A stretch of 63,255 bases of DNA. It comes from Thermoplasmata archaeon (lineage in GTDB: Archaea; Thermoplasmatota; Thermoplasmata; Thermoplasmatales; Thermoplasmataceae). Positions 1 through 9,153 of the stretch are shown one piece after another. Position numbers and translations under genes: made by a program. The stretch is taken from contig JAKAVO010000006.1 of the NCBI GenBank assembly GCA_021817255.1, positions 1-63,255 on the forward strand. The letters run 5' to 3'. The notes beneath the pieces were generated by a model. It was not told where the DNA came from. It worked only from the letters and a program-made list of their open reading frames with translations, and ran no database searches. Each line of letters begins with the position of its first letter. The stretch's first letter is position 1.

Positions 1-205
1 AGTTGAAATAAAACCGGATATGGCAGTGGAATTTTTCGATATGTCTGCCCACGCAGGCCATAAAGAGCTTTTGTCTTTCATAAAATCATGCCAGCCGGAG
101 AATGTAATTCTCTGCCATGGGGATCAGAGAGAAGCAATCGTGGACGATCTTGAAAATTACAATGTTGTCCTGCCATACAATGGAAAGGAATTTACAGTAG
201 AATAA
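1..205 (+). CDS. C-terminal end of a beta-CASP/RMMBL metallo-beta-lactamase RNase (5' truncated)
   Basis: The reading frame is already open at the left edge, so only about the last 67 residues are present. They match the RNA-metabolising metallo-beta-lactamase tail: a SAHAGH motif, whose His residues line the metal site, followed by a helix and an ENVILCHGD strand. Proteins of this kind (archaeal CPSF/YSH1 or RNase J relatives) cut or trim RNA in the cytoplasm. The catalytic HxHxDH core lies outside the window, so the exact subfamily cannot be assigned. The gene converges on marC with a 17-base gap. Confidence 0.75.
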   Translation, partial: VEIKPDMAVEFFDMSAHAGHKELLSFIKSCQPENVILCHGDQREAIVDDLENYNVVLPYNGKEFTVE

Positions 206-222
206 GACCGGACAACTTTCTT

Positions 223-828
223 TCAAAGAGCTGCAAGTGCGGTTACTGCAGTGAGTATGAACTGTATGGCAAAGGCTGCGACAAAGAGTCCAAAAATTCT
301 GGTAATGGCTTTCATGGACTTATCACCAAGAGCCTTGGATATTGGAGTTGCGAAGGAAAACAATGCAAGAACAAGCACAAAAATAACAATCACGGAGATA
401 ATTGTGAAACCCATTGAAATGTAACTTTTTCTAGCCAGGATAATGACCAGTGATATTGCACCCGGCCCTGCGAGCAGAGGTGTTGCGAAAGGGACAATCC
501 CAAGATCCGGATTTTTGAAAGTCTTTCCGGTAGACTTTGGCCTGTCCCCTTCCCTCACCATTTCTACGCCCATAATTAACAGTATGATGCCACCTGCTAT
601 CTCTATTGCATTGATTGATATGCCCATCAAGGATAGGACGAAGTATCCGGCAACTGTGAAAAATACCAGTATGAGGGAACCATAAACAAAAGCATCTTTT
701 GCCGCGGTTTTCTTTTCCATTTCGGAGTAATCAGATGTCATAGTAAGGAAGAGAGCCATGGTTCCGAACGGGTCTATTACTATAAACAGCGGAAAGAAAA
801 CGGTGATGAATGTTGCAGCAAAGGACAT
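223..828 (-). CDS. marC: MarC family (UPF0056) integral membrane protein
   Basis: This 201-residue protein has about six hydrophobic segments and the signature features of the MarC/UPF0056 family: an early PLFIVIDPFG segment and a mid-protein PFATPLLAGPGAIS segment. The length is normal for the family. MarC proteins sit in the cytoplasmic membrane; their transport substrate is not settled, and early links to multiple antibiotic resistance were not upheld. An A/T-rich TATA-like element (about 838-855) lies just upstream on the minus strand, consistent with a leaderless message divergent from the UDP-sulfoquinovose synthase gene. Confidence 0.85.
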   Translation of the reverse strand: MSFAATFITVFFPLFIVIDPFGTMALFLTMTSDYSEMEKKTAAKDAFVYGSLILVFFTVAGYFVLSLMGISINAIEIAGGIILLIMGVEMVREGDRPKSTGKTFKNPDLGIVPFATPLLAGPGAISLVIILARKSYISMGFTIISVIVIFVLVLALFSFATPISKALGDKSMKAITRIFGLFVAAFAIQFILTAVTALAAL

Positions 829-948
829 GAATGATTATTATATTTAAATATAATATGTTTCATATTACAATGCAAAGTTTCTCATCATAAAAATGAAATC
901 AGCAACAGCATGAATATATTATTAATATCATTGCTATCTCCCCCTATA

Positions 949-2127
949 ATGAAAGTTGCAATACTGGGTATAGACGGATACATAGGATGGCCGCTTGCAA
1001 TGAGGCTTATGGGCAGAGGGCACGAAGTTGTTGGCGTTGACTCTCTGTACACCAGGAAGAGGGTGTCAGAAGTGAATTCCGATTCTGTAACTCCTATATT
1101 ATCAATGGAAGAAAGGATAAAGAAAGCTGAAGAAGGTGGTTTGGGAAAACTAAAATTTTACAAAGGCGACGTAAACGAACCAGATTTTCTCTATAATGTT
1201 GTAAGGGAAACGAAACCAGACGCCTTTGTCCATCTTGCTGAACAGAGATCAGCCCCATACTCTATGATAGGGCTTAAACAGGCCAGAGAAACATTGATGC
1301 AGAATATAGGCGGAACCCTTAACCTTGTATATGCAATGAAAGATATTGTGCCGAAAGCCCACTTGCTGAAGCTTGGCACAATGGGGGAGTATGGTACGCC
1401 AAACATTGACATACCTGAAGGATTTTTCAAGATAGATTACAATGGCAGGCAGGATGTGCTTCCATTTCCAAAGTTTGCCGGTTCGTGGTACCACTGGAGC
1501 AAAGTTCATGACACAAATAACCTGATGTTTGCAAACAAGGTGTGGAAACTCAAAATCACTGACGTAATGCAGGGCGTTGTTTACGGCACAGAAACGAGAG
1601 AAATAAAAAAACACGGCCTGTATACCAGATTCGATATCGATGAGGTTTGGGGGACCGCCCTCAACAGGTTCTGCACGCAGGCAGTGCTGGGATACCCGCT
1701 TTCTGCTTATGGAAAGGGCAACCAGAGAAGAGGTTTTCTTTCACTTGAAGACAGCATTTCCTGCCTGACTCTGGGTATTGAAAAGGAACCTGAAGAAGGG
1801 GAATATAGGGTTTACAACCAGTTCGATGAACATTATTCCATTAATGAACTGACAGAAATTGTCAGCAAAAGAGCGAAGGAACTATTTCATAACGAAGTCG
1901 AAATAAAGCATTACCCAAATCCAAGGGTTGAGAAAGAGGAGCATTATTATAATCCTGAGCATTCAAAATTGAAGGAGCTGGGTTACAAGCCATCGAGAAG
2001 CCTTCCAGAAGACATTGATACGATTCTCAGGGATGTCAACAGGTTCAGGGAAAAGGCCCTGGAGCTAAAAAAAGTTATAGAACCAAAGACAGTATGGGAG
2101 AAAAGCAAAGGACTTGCAGCAAACTGA
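949..2127 (+). CDS. agl3: UDP-sulfoquinovose synthase (SQD1/Agl3-like)
   Basis: This extended short-chain dehydrogenase of 392 residues would convert UDP-glucose and sulfite to UDP-sulfoquinovose, the donor for sulfonated glycans or lipids. The N-terminus carries the NAD-binding GIDGYIGWPLA loop, and later come EQRSAPYS and YHWSKVHDTNN, the latter holding the catalytic YxxxK pair. Length and motifs fit the SQD1 family; the archaeal relative Agl3 of Sulfolobus supplies the sulfoquinovose of the S-layer N-glycan. I chose the ATG at 949 rather than one 39 bases upstream because the protein then begins directly with the Rossmann strand and a TATA-like element (913-926) sits about 27 bases before it. 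Confidence 0.9.
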   Translation: MKVAILGIDGYIGWPLAMRLMGRGHEVVGVDSLYTRKRVSEVNSDSVTPILSMEERIKKAEEGGLGKLKFYKGDVNEPDFLYNVVRETKPDAFVHLAEQRSAPYSMIGLKQARETLMQNIGGTLNLVYAMKDIVPKAHLLKLGTMGEYGTPNIDIPEGFFKIDYNGRQDVLPFPKFAGSWYHWSKVHDTNNLMFANKVWKLKITDVMQGVVYGTETREIKKHGLYTRFDIDEVWGTALNRFCTQAVLGYPLSAYGKGNQRRGFLSLEDSISCLTLGIEKEPEEGEYRVYNQFDEHYSINELTEIVSKRAKELFHNEVEIKHYPNPRVEKEEHYYNPEHSKLKELGYKPSRSLPEDIDTILRDVNRFREKALELKKVIEPKTVWEKSKGLAAN

Positions 2128-2301
2128 TCTGGAAATAGAGAAAAAACGATAAACCCTATTTCTAGACCCCTTAATCTCTTCTGCATTATTGTCGCATATC
2201 TCTTTTTTCCGTGTGTTAATACTCATTGAAAAGTTGCTAAAAAGTTCAATAGGAATTGATTTAATGCAATCTTTATTAATGATTTCAATATTACTTTTTC
2301 A

Positions 2302-3762
2302 ATGGCTCCGCGGTTAAAGAGTAAAGGAATTATGAAATTTTCAGTCATTGCAATTTCACTGCTTATGATTGTGGTTTTTGCATTCACATTTTCCGGGTCA
2401 ACTTCATTAAATAAGGGAAATTCTCTTGCAGTGACACCCAATGTGGTTCAAAATGGTACAGTATATAAATTTCAATGGGTCAATGATACATCTTCAAGTG
2501 CTCCTCCATCAGTGAGCAACTCCACCATGGCATACTTTACGCCCGACAAAGAGGTTGTAATGTTTGGTGGGCTCACTGTTGCAAATGAGACGGTTGCAAA
2601 AGGCAATGCCACATCGCATAAGCTTGTAAATAAAACAGTAAACAATACATGGATGTATAATACACAAACATGGACAAAACTTACGACTTCCAGCAGCATC
2701 CCTGGCCTGCAGGGATCAACAATGAGTTTCTACCCAAGAGGAGAAGACATTGTTCTATTTGGTGGCCAGAATATAACGTCTTCTGGAAAAATGGTTCTAA
2801 CTAACCAAACATGGATATTTACTGGATTTGCATGGACACCATTGAAAGGATTGGTTAAAGCACCATCCGCAAGAGCATTTGGAGCATCTGCATACTCTGA
2901 TAACGCATCCTCCATATTCCTCTTCGGTGGATTAACAAATTCAGGCTTTTCGAACAGTACATGGGCGTTTAAAGACAACTCATGGACAAAACTTGCTACC
3001 ACAGGGGCAATACCAGCAATGGAAGGATCTACAATGCAGGCTCTTCCTGACGGAAACATTTTGTTATATGGCGGGTACAACGGTTCATATTCAAACTCAA
3101 CCTGGATGCTCAATGTTACAACAAACCACTGGAGCAATCTTAACCTGAAGCATAATCCGGGGCATTTGGGATTTTCCCACCTTAAGGATTTCTCATATAA
3201 CAATTTCCTCCTGCTCTATGGCGGTGTAAATTCAAAAGGTGCACCAACAAATAATAGCTGGAAGTTTTCACCAACCACGATGTCATGGAAAAACATGAAC
3301 ATAGGTTCTCCTTCACCTCAATTTGGGCAGTCATTGTCAATATTAAATTCAAACAACACGATAGTGCTTTTTGGCGGAACATCAGGGAATCACTATGGGG
3401 CATTTTCAAACTATACGTATCAATTCCAGAATAACACATTTAACTGGGTCGAATTTCAGGAATCCGGCCTTCCGGCAAATGCAACATGGGGAGTGACACT
3501 GGGCTCCAATACTGTAAAAACAACCTCTAACGAAGTTGAATTCCTTATAATGGCTGGCACCTACGACTATAAGACAATTGCGCCATCAGGTTACACATCC
3601 CAATCAGGAAACATAACGATGTATGCATCATTTATCACACAGAGCATTTCATTCAGCAAAATACCAAGCTTCTTCTATTACACCTATGGGTTGATCGCTG
3701 GAATAATAATCATTATTGTGACCTATCTGGGCAGCATAGTATATAAGAAAATAATTAAATAA
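2302..3762 (+). CDS. Exported Kelch-repeat surface protein with C-terminal membrane anchor
   Basis: The 486-residue product has an N-terminal hydrophobic signal (about residues 11-31), then at least five Kelch blades recognisable by FGG followed by a spaced W (for example VVMFGG...NNTWMYN and ILLYGG...NSTWMLN), a single 'FQESGLPANATWGV' domain near residue 384, and a C-terminal transmembrane helix ending in a short basic tail. This predicts a beta-propeller outside the cell held by one helix. Many NxS/T sequons suggest glycosylation. A TATA-like element at 2271-2281 supports the start. Ligand and function are unknown. The small domain recurs in the S53 peptidase and the two pilin-like giants in this window. 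Confidence 0.8.
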   Translation: MAPRLKSKGIMKFSVIAISLLMIVVFAFTFSGSTSLNKGNSLAVTPNVVQNGTVYKFQWVNDTSSSAPPSVSNSTMAYFTPDKEVVMFGGLTVANETVAKGNATSHKLVNKTVNNTWMYNTQTWTKLTTSSSIPGLQGSTMSFYPRGEDIVLFGGQNITSSGKMVLTNQTWIFTGFAWTPLKGLVKAPSARAFGASAYSDNASSIFLFGGLTNSGFSNSTWAFKDNSWTKLATTGAIPAMEGSTMQALPDGNILLYGGYNGSYSNSTWMLNVTTNHWSNLNLKHNPGHLGFSHLKDFSYNNFLLLYGGVNSKGAPTNNSWKFSPTTMSWKNMNIGSPSPQFGQSLSILNSNNTIVLFGGTSGNHYGAFSNYTYQFQNNTFNWVEFQESGLPANATWGVTLGSNTVKTTSNEVEFLIMAGTYDYKTIAPSGYTSQSGNITMYASFITQSISFSKIPSFFYYTYGLIAGIIIIIVTYLGSIVYKKIIK

Positions 3763-3954
3763 TTATTTTCAGCACTTTCTCTTTGCCTGCTGCCACATTT
3801 TAAGCTATATAGGAATTATAAAGTGCTTGAATTATCATTTATGAAATCGAATCTCTTTTTATTTGTCTCGCAATGACAAAAATCAGTTTAAATCGGAGGA
3901 TTCTTCCCGGATGGTTCCAAACAAATTATTTAAAGAGCTTTGCCAAAGCACTCA

Positions 3955-4695
3955 TCATTCTTTGCCATTCTTCATTTCGTGGTTCAGATTGGCTTCGTAT
4001 GATCTTTCCAGCACCTTATAATACTCTTCCTTCTTTCCAATACTGAGCCACTGTTTCCTGTCTATAACATTATAATCGACTCTCCTGCCATCCTTTATGT
4101 ATCTGTTTATTGAATCTGTCAACTCTACGGTAGACTCGTTCAGATACTCTTTGAAATCGTTCTTGAAAAAGTAAAGGGCCGCAATGGCAAAGTTTGAAAG
4201 CGGTATTAGTGGCTTCTCAACAACAGCACTGACAGTTCCTGCTTCTAAGTCAAGGGCTGCATTTCCATATCTTTCCGGATGTTCAGTCTGGAAAAGATTC
4301 AAGGTTGTGTGTTTTGAATTCCCGATCGATTTATAAAAAGCAATATCGGAAATCATGCCATCACCGGCGTTTAGAATAAAATCATCTCCATCAACCAAAT
4401 TCAGGCCAGCATAAACTGCATTCCCAAACCCCTTTTTTTCTGGCTGCAAAGCAAATTCATAATTTTCAAAATTTGATTCTACATACAACCTGCTTATCCT
4501 GTCCGCCGGGTCAAGGACAATAATTATCTTTTTGCATCCTGCTGATATAAGTCTCCTGTAAACAATATCTATGACTGGCCTCAGAACTAACTTTTTATTT
4601 ATTGTATCGTAAAGCGGCAACAATTCTTTTCTGAACTTTCCGTCCAGCCCTGACCTTGTGCCGAGTCCAGCTGCAGTAATTATTCCAGTAACCAT
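3955..4695 (-). CDS. Sugar-phosphate nucleotidyltransferase (GalU/RmlA-like)
   Basis: This 246-residue cytoplasmic enzyme opens with the nucleotide-binding signature ITAAGLGTRSG followed by the conserved FRKELLPL segment, then a Rossmann-type fold with a metal-binding NAGDGM motif. Such enzymes join a sugar 1-phosphate to UTP or dTTP to make NDP-sugar and pyrophosphate. UTP-glucose-1-phosphate uridylyltransferase is the likeliest activity, which would feed UDP-glucose to the sulfoquinovose synthase encoded 1.8 kb away, but substrate cannot be read from sequence. A TATA-like element around 4715-4726 lies about 25 bases upstream of the ATG. The gene is divergent from proline dehydrogenase. Confidence 0.8.
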   Translation of the reverse strand: MVTGIITAAGLGTRSGLDGKFRKELLPLYDTINKKLVLRPVIDIVYRRLISAGCKKIIIVLDPADRISRLYVESNFENYEFALQPEKKGFGNAVYAGLNLVDGDDFILNAGDGMISDIAFYKSIGNSKHTTLNLFQTEHPERYGNAALDLEAGTVSAVVEKPLIPLSNFAIAALYFFKNDFKEYLNESTVELTDSINRYIKDGRRVDYNVIDRKQWLSIGKKEEYYKVLERSYEANLNHEMKNGKE

Positions 4696-4843
4696 CCTTT
4701 GTGTAATGTAATCTTATTAAAATTACTTTTTATGCAAAAAGCTGAGCATGGTTCCTGAAACAAATGGACCAGATATCTGCCATTCAATTTCACATAGGAA
4801 TTTAAAACAGAAAAACAATAATAAACATCTTCGGTATTATTAC

Positions 4844-5704
4844 ATGATTTTAATGCTAAACGGTTTCATGGAGAAATTGCTTGCAGGGAAATGGATTGCC
4901 GGACCAACAGTGGATGACGCTATTGCAAGGGGTGAGAGATTTAAGAAAATAGGGATAGGGGCCATATTCAATTATTTGGGGGAAGCCCTGACAAATAATA
5001 ATGATATTGAAGAAGCAACCAACGTCTATTTGGACATCATCGGCAAAATAAACGCTGGAGATGAAAAATGCCAGATCTCAATAAAGCCAACCCAGATAGG
5101 AATGTCCCTGGATGTTGATGCAGCAAAGCAAAACCTGGAAAAAATTGTGAATAAAGCGAATGAAAAGAACATCTTCACTTGGATAGATATGGAAGAGTCC
5201 GAATTCATAGACAAGACAATTGATCTTTACAGGAGCCAGATTTCTAAAGGCAACGTAGGGCTGTGCGTACAATCCTATTTGCGAAGGACATTAAAGGATG
5301 TAGAGGACCTTTCAAAAGAGGGTGGAATATTCAGGCTGGTAAAAGGTGCTTACACTGAAGACGAAAAAATTGCATTCAAAACGAAAGAAGAAATAAACAA
5401 AAATTTTGAAGATATTCTTATATTCATGTTCCAGAATACAAAAAATTTCATGGTTGCAAGCCACGATGAGCTGATGGTGGAAAAAGCCATAAAGCTAAGC
5501 GAAGAATACAAGAAAGAGGTCTGGTATGCGATGTTAAACGGAATTAGGAACCAGTATCTTATAGATCTCCAAAATAGGGGCAAGGCAGCATTTTCATACA
5601 TACCTTTCGGGAAGAAATGGATACAGTATTCTGTAAGGAGAATGCAGGAATCAGGGCACATGAGCCTGTTGATGAAATCTATGATTCACGGTCAGAAAGT
5701 TTAG
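4844..5704 (+). CDS. Proline dehydrogenase (ProDH, PutA-type TIM barrel)
   Basis: The product oxidises proline to pyrroline-5-carboxylate with FAD and passes electrons to quinone. The sequence shows the ProDH barrel: QISIKPTQIG, FTWIDMEES, LCVQSYLRRT, FRLVKGAY, MVASHDE and the YIPFGKKWIQYSVRRMQE ending whose Arg pair binds the proline carboxylate in the family. At 287 residues from the chosen start it is typical of monofunctional ProDH. The start is uncertain: ATG codons at 4844, 4853 and 4868 are all plausible, and a longer frame back to 4748 contains an unlikely Asn/Lys-rich lead. A helix-turn-helix gene follows after 4 bases. Confidence 0.85.
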   Translation: MILMLNGFMEKLLAGKWIAGPTVDDAIARGERFKKIGIGAIFNYLGEALTNNNDIEEATNVYLDIIGKINAGDEKCQISIKPTQIGMSLDVDAAKQNLEKIVNKANEKNIFTWIDMEESEFIDKTIDLYRSQISKGNVGLCVQSYLRRTLKDVEDLSKEGGIFRLVKGAYTEDEKIAFKTKEEINKNFEDILIFMFQNTKNFMVASHDELMVEKAIKLSEEYKKEVWYAMLNGIRNQYLIDLQNRGKAAFSYIPFGKKWIQYSVRRMQESGHMSLLMKSMIHGQKV

Positions 5705-5708
5705 ACTA

Positions 5709-6434
5709 TTGTCGAACGTCAATTCGACAAATATAAATAAAATAAGATCATACGCATTTGTGAACATAGAGGAGAAAATAGCCGGGGAAATAGTTCTGTC
5801 AGAAGCTCCGAACGAAACATTGAAAAAGTGGAGGGAAGAATTTAATATTTTAAAAAGTGAACTTGCAAGGGAGATGAATGTGAGCCTTTCAATGATCAGC
5901 GATTATGAAACTGGAAGAAGGCAATCCCCTGGTGTAAACACTATCAGGAAATTTGTTTCTGCAATGATAAGAATCGAGACAAGGCATGGTGGAACAATAC
6001 TTAGGAGGTACAGGGCCGGTGTCCCCTATGAGGCCCTTATAGATATAAGGGATTATGACAGGGATGTCAACCTCAAAACCATTGTGAATAAGATAAAGGG
6101 CACAGCGGTTTCTGGCGCATCCACGGACAGGTACGTGAGAGGGTACACTATAGTAAATGGAATAAAGGCAATACTCTCATTTTCCTACAGCGAGTATAGC
6201 GTCCTTTACGGGTGGTCAAGCCAGAGGGTCATCTTCTTCACAGATGTAAAGATGGGCAGGAGCCCAATGATAGCAATCAGGGTTCATCCATTAAAGCCAG
6301 CAGCTGTTGTGTATGTGAAAGCAGACAGAGTTGACGAACTTGCAATCAGGCTTTCTGAAGTTGAAAATATACCTCTGATAACAACAGAGATGGGCACTGA
6401 TGAAATCTCTAAATTGATCTCAAATATCAAATGA
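5709..6434 (+). CDS. Cro/CI-type helix-turn-helix transcriptional regulator (COG1709-like)
   Basis: The 241-residue protein has an N-terminal Cro/CI helix-turn-helix (about residues 37-75: KSELAREMNVSLSMISDYETGRR) and a C-terminal alpha/beta domain of about 140 residues ending in PLITTEMGTDEI. This two-domain layout matches a conserved archaeal family of predicted regulators, COG1709. It begins with TTG four bases after the proline dehydrogenase stop, so it is probably translated from the same message. A role in regulating proline catabolism is an inference from that linkage only; no operator was identified. Confidence 0.75.
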   Translation: MSNVNSTNINKIRSYAFVNIEEKIAGEIVLSEAPNETLKKWREEFNILKSELAREMNVSLSMISDYETGRRQSPGVNTIRKFVSAMIRIETRHGGTILRRYRAGVPYEALIDIRDYDRDVNLKTIVNKIKGTAVSGASTDRYVRGYTIVNGIKAILSFSYSEYSVLYGWSSQRVIFFTDVKMGRSPMIAIRVHPLKPAAVVYVKADRVDELAIRLSEVENIPLITTEMGTDEISKLISNIK

Positions 6435-6512
6435 TGGCAGGTATTGGAGGAATCACGATTAATTGAGCAGCTTCTGGAAGAAGAGAAGGTTGAATAAGAT
6501 GGCACCAGGATA

Positions 6513-7382
6513 TTATTGCGCTTCCCCGAATATCTTGTTTATTATAAATTGTGGATCGTAAAGCATCAGGTCGCCCATCTTCTGCCCAATGCCAAGAAAA
6601 TATATTGGTTCTTTGAACATATGCGCTATTGAAAAGATTGCTCCGCCTCTGGCATCAGTATCCAGTTTATTCACAACAATTCCATCAAACTTTATGTCCT
6701 TCAAGAATGTGGCAGCCTGCTCTATAGCATCACTTGCAGCCATTGCATCTACGGTGAGAAAAGTCATATCTGGTTTGGAGACTCTCTTAATTTTCCTCAT
6801 TTCGTCCATTAAATTCTTGTTTGTCTGCATTCTTCCTGCAGTGTCAATAAGGACAAAGTCAAGATTTCTTGCCCTTGCATGTTCTATTGCATCGAATGCA
6901 ATTGCTGAAGGATCACTGCCCATTGTTTGAGCGATAACCCTTATTCCAAGTTCATCTCCGTGGTATTTTATCTGTTCTATGGCACCAGCCCTGAAAGTAT
7001 CGGACGCAGCAACAACAACTGTTTTTCCATTGTTTTTTAGAAAATAGGATAATCTTGCAATTGTTGTGGTCTTCCCTGTTCCGTTGATTCCAAGGAACAT
7101 GATTATTAAAGGTTTCTTGCCTGTGCCCAATATATCTGTTTCAGGTTTTGCGCGCTCAAGTATTTCAAGCAATATTTCCTTTAAGCTTTCTATAGCCTCG
7201 GACCTCATAATCCTCTTTTGCTTCAAGTGCTTATTTTCAAACTTACCCAGTATGTACTCCACCGTCTCAAGGGATACGTCAGATTCAAGCAAAATTTCGA
7301 AGTACTCATCCCTGAATTTCGATATCTCTATCTCTTCTTTGCTCCCCTTGAAAAGGTTTCCAAGCTTTTCCTTAAGAGACAT
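6513..7382 (-). CDS. ftsY: Signal recognition particle receptor FtsY
   Basis: The SRP receptor GTPase docks ribosome-SRP complexes at the membrane. The 289-residue protein has a short N-terminal helical N domain and the SRP-type G domain: P-loop GINGTGKTT (98-105), the DTFRAGAIEQ insertion-box motif, DTAGRMQTNKNL, and the guanine-specificity NKLD motif. The acidic A domain of many bacterial FtsY proteins is absent, as is usual in archaea. The start overlaps the 3' end of pfdA by 11 bases, so translation is likely coupled. The pfdA-ftsY order is widely conserved in archaea. Confidence 0.95.
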   Translation of the reverse strand: MSLKEKLGNLFKGSKEEIEISKFRDEYFEILLESDVSLETVEYILGKFENKHLKQKRIMRSEAIESLKEILLEILERAKPETDILGTGKKPLIIMFLGINGTGKTTTIARLSYFLKNNGKTVVVAASDTFRAGAIEQIKYHGDELGIRVIAQTMGSDPSAIAFDAIEHARARNLDFVLIDTAGRMQTNKNLMDEMRKIKRVSKPDMTFLTVDAMAASDAIEQAATFLKDIKFDGIVVNKLDTDARGGAIFSIAHMFKEPIYFLGIGQKMGDLMLYDPQFIINKIFGEAQ

Positions 7383-7788
7383 TTCCTTTCTGGTTTGAAT
7401 TCAGGGATTGGATTATAGCCTGGTATCTCCTCAGTGCCTCTGCCCTCTGGTCATTAAGGTTTTGCAGGGAGCTGCGCACTTCGTCAATCTGGCCCTTTAG
7501 CCTTTCAATCGTGATTTCCGGCTTTTCCTCAATAAAAACATCTGAACCTATTGCGACCATTACTTCCTTCTCCCTATCAATTTTCCCCTTCGCAAATACT
7601 CCGCCACCGAGTGAAATCAGGTTTTCTGAGGACTCTGAAATCTCCTTTGACTGCAATACGCCCAATGCTTTGCCATAATCTTCTATTCCCTGGGTCAATA
7701 AATTTATCTGCTTTTCAGAAGAATTTATAAAAGATTCCAAAAACTCCAGTTCTTCCCTCACATCAGTTCCCTTATTATCATTTTCCAT
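7372..7788 (-). CDS. pfdA: Prefoldin subunit alpha
   Basis: Prefoldin is the jellyfish-shaped alpha2-beta4 chaperone that hands unfolded proteins to the thermosome, which is encoded elsewhere in this window. The 138-residue sequence has the expected plan: an N-terminal coiled coil, a central beta-hairpin region (SLGGGVFAKGKID...VMVAIGSDVFIEE) and a C-terminal coiled coil. Length is normal. It starts immediately after the pgk stop codon (TAG then ATG), with a GGTGG sequence inside the end of pgk available as a ribosome-binding site, and its end overlaps ftsY by 11 bases. Confidence 0.9.
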   Translation of the reverse strand: MENDNKGTDVREELEFLESFINSSEKQINLLTQGIEDYGKALGVLQSKEISESSENLISLGGGVFAKGKIDREKEVMVAIGSDVFIEEKPEITIERLKGQIDEVRSSLQNLNDQRAEALRRYQAIIQSLNSNQKGNVS

Positions 7789-9039
7789 CTAATCCACCTT
7801 TTTGAAATACCGTTTGCTCTCTTTCAGCGACTCAAGTACGGGCATTGATTCACCGGATAAATAGCTTATGAGTGCACCTCCTCCAGTTGAAATATGGTCA
7901 ATCCTGTTTTGTATGTTCAGTGCTTCAATAGCCGATATGGTATGCCCCCCGCCGGCTATCTTCATGGCACTGGAAGCAGCGACTTCCCTTAAGATTTCAA
8001 AGGTGCCCAGGCTGTATGGTTCAAGTTCATACATTCCCATTGGGCCATTCACGAAAATGCTATCAGCTTTTCTGATTTCTTCGGAAAACATCGCAATGCT
8101 GTTAAAGCTGATATCAGCAAGAATCTGATTATCGGGTATTTTATCCCCCTTCTCAACCCTTTTATTGGATGGGTTCAGGACAAAATCTACCGGCATTAGA
8201 ATTCTGTCGCTGTATTCTTTTAAAAGTTCACTGCATATTTTCAGAAATGACTCGTATTTTTTATTGTTCTTTATTATAAACTCCTCGTTCTTCTTTCCTA
8301 TTTTATATCCAGAAGCCCATAAGAAAGCGTTGGCTACTACTCCACCTACAATAATATGGTTAACCTTCTCTTTTCTTAAAAAGGATTCAGCCACCGATAT
8401 AGAATCTTCTATCTTGGCCCCAGCAAGAATTGCAAGGTTCTTATTTCGATTGCCGTTCAGGAAAATGTTCAGGGCCTCTGTTTCTTTCTGTATCAAAAGG
8501 CCCGCAATGTTTGGCATCTTTCTGGAAAAACCTGTGAGGGATGTTTGCGACCTGTGGATGGCTGGAAATGCATCGTTGACAAAATAATCGCAGATATCTG
8601 AAAGATTGGAAATCAAATTGGAACTCTCGACAGTTTCCTTAGCCTCAGGATCGAGAACAACATCCTCTGAAAAGAATCTGGTATTTTCCAGCATTAAAAT
8701 ATCCCCATTATACATTTGCTTAATGGCTGATATGGCACTTGAGCCATAAAGGGAATCTATATACTTTACCTTGCGGCCCAGCAGGCGTTCCAGGCGCCTT
8801 GCGTGATTCATCAATGGGGTAAAATCAGTCTTTCCTGGCCTGCTCTGGTGTGCAAGAATTACCAGTTTAGAATTCTTCAGCCGTTCTATTGTCGGAAGAT
8901 GCGATCTGAATCTGGTATCACTCATAATTTCATTTGTAAGTGGATGGATGGGCGAGTTAAGATCCAACCTCAAAAGCACAGTCTTCCCGTTAAAATCAAA
9001 GTCGTCAAGTGTGAAAAAATCGCGTTCCTTCTGATCCAT
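7789..9039 (-). CDS. pgk: Phosphoglycerate kinase
   Basis: The enzyme transfers phosphate between 1,3-bisphosphoglycerate and ADP in glycolysis and gluconeogenesis. At 416 residues it has the normal two-lobe length. Visible motifs are VLLRLDLNSP with the substrate-binding Arg/Asp near the N-terminus, RSQTS..., GAKIEDSISVAESF in the centre, NGPMGMYE and the nucleotide-phosphate loop GGGHTISAIEAL near the C-terminus. It is the first gene of the pgk-pfdA-ftsY unit. An A/T-rich element near 9062-9074 lies about 28 bases before the ATG, which suits a leaderless start. Confidence 0.95.
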   Translation of the reverse strand: MDQKERDFFTLDDFDFNGKTVLLRLDLNSPIHPLTNEIMSDTRFRSHLPTIERLKNSKLVILAHQSRPGKTDFTPLMNHARRLERLLGRKVKYIDSLYGSSAISAIKQMYNGDILMLENTRFFSEDVVLDPEAKETVESSNLISNLSDICDYFVNDAFPAIHRSQTSLTGFSRKMPNIAGLLIQKETEALNIFLNGNRNKNLAILAGAKIEDSISVAESFLRKEKVNHIIVGGVVANAFLWASGYKIGKKNEEFIIKNNKKYESFLKICSELLKEYSDRILMPVDFVLNPSNKRVEKGDKIPDNQILADISFNSIAMFSEEIRKADSIFVNGPMGMYELEPYSLGTFEILREVAASSAMKIAGGGHTISAIEALNIQNRIDHISTGGGALISYLSGESMPVLESLKESKRYFKKVD

Positions 9040-9153
9040 ACCTTCCCATAATCGTCTGAATACATAAATTAATTGTGAATGTATATAGACTCTATATTTA
9101 TATTCAATAAATGATATAAATCAACATTTTATAACAACAAGCAATACTAATGC

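Noticed and set aside
6436-6497. Short Glu/Leu-rich peptide frame after the helix-turn-helix gene
   Set aside because: Fewer than 22 codons, no initiation signal, and no known relative.
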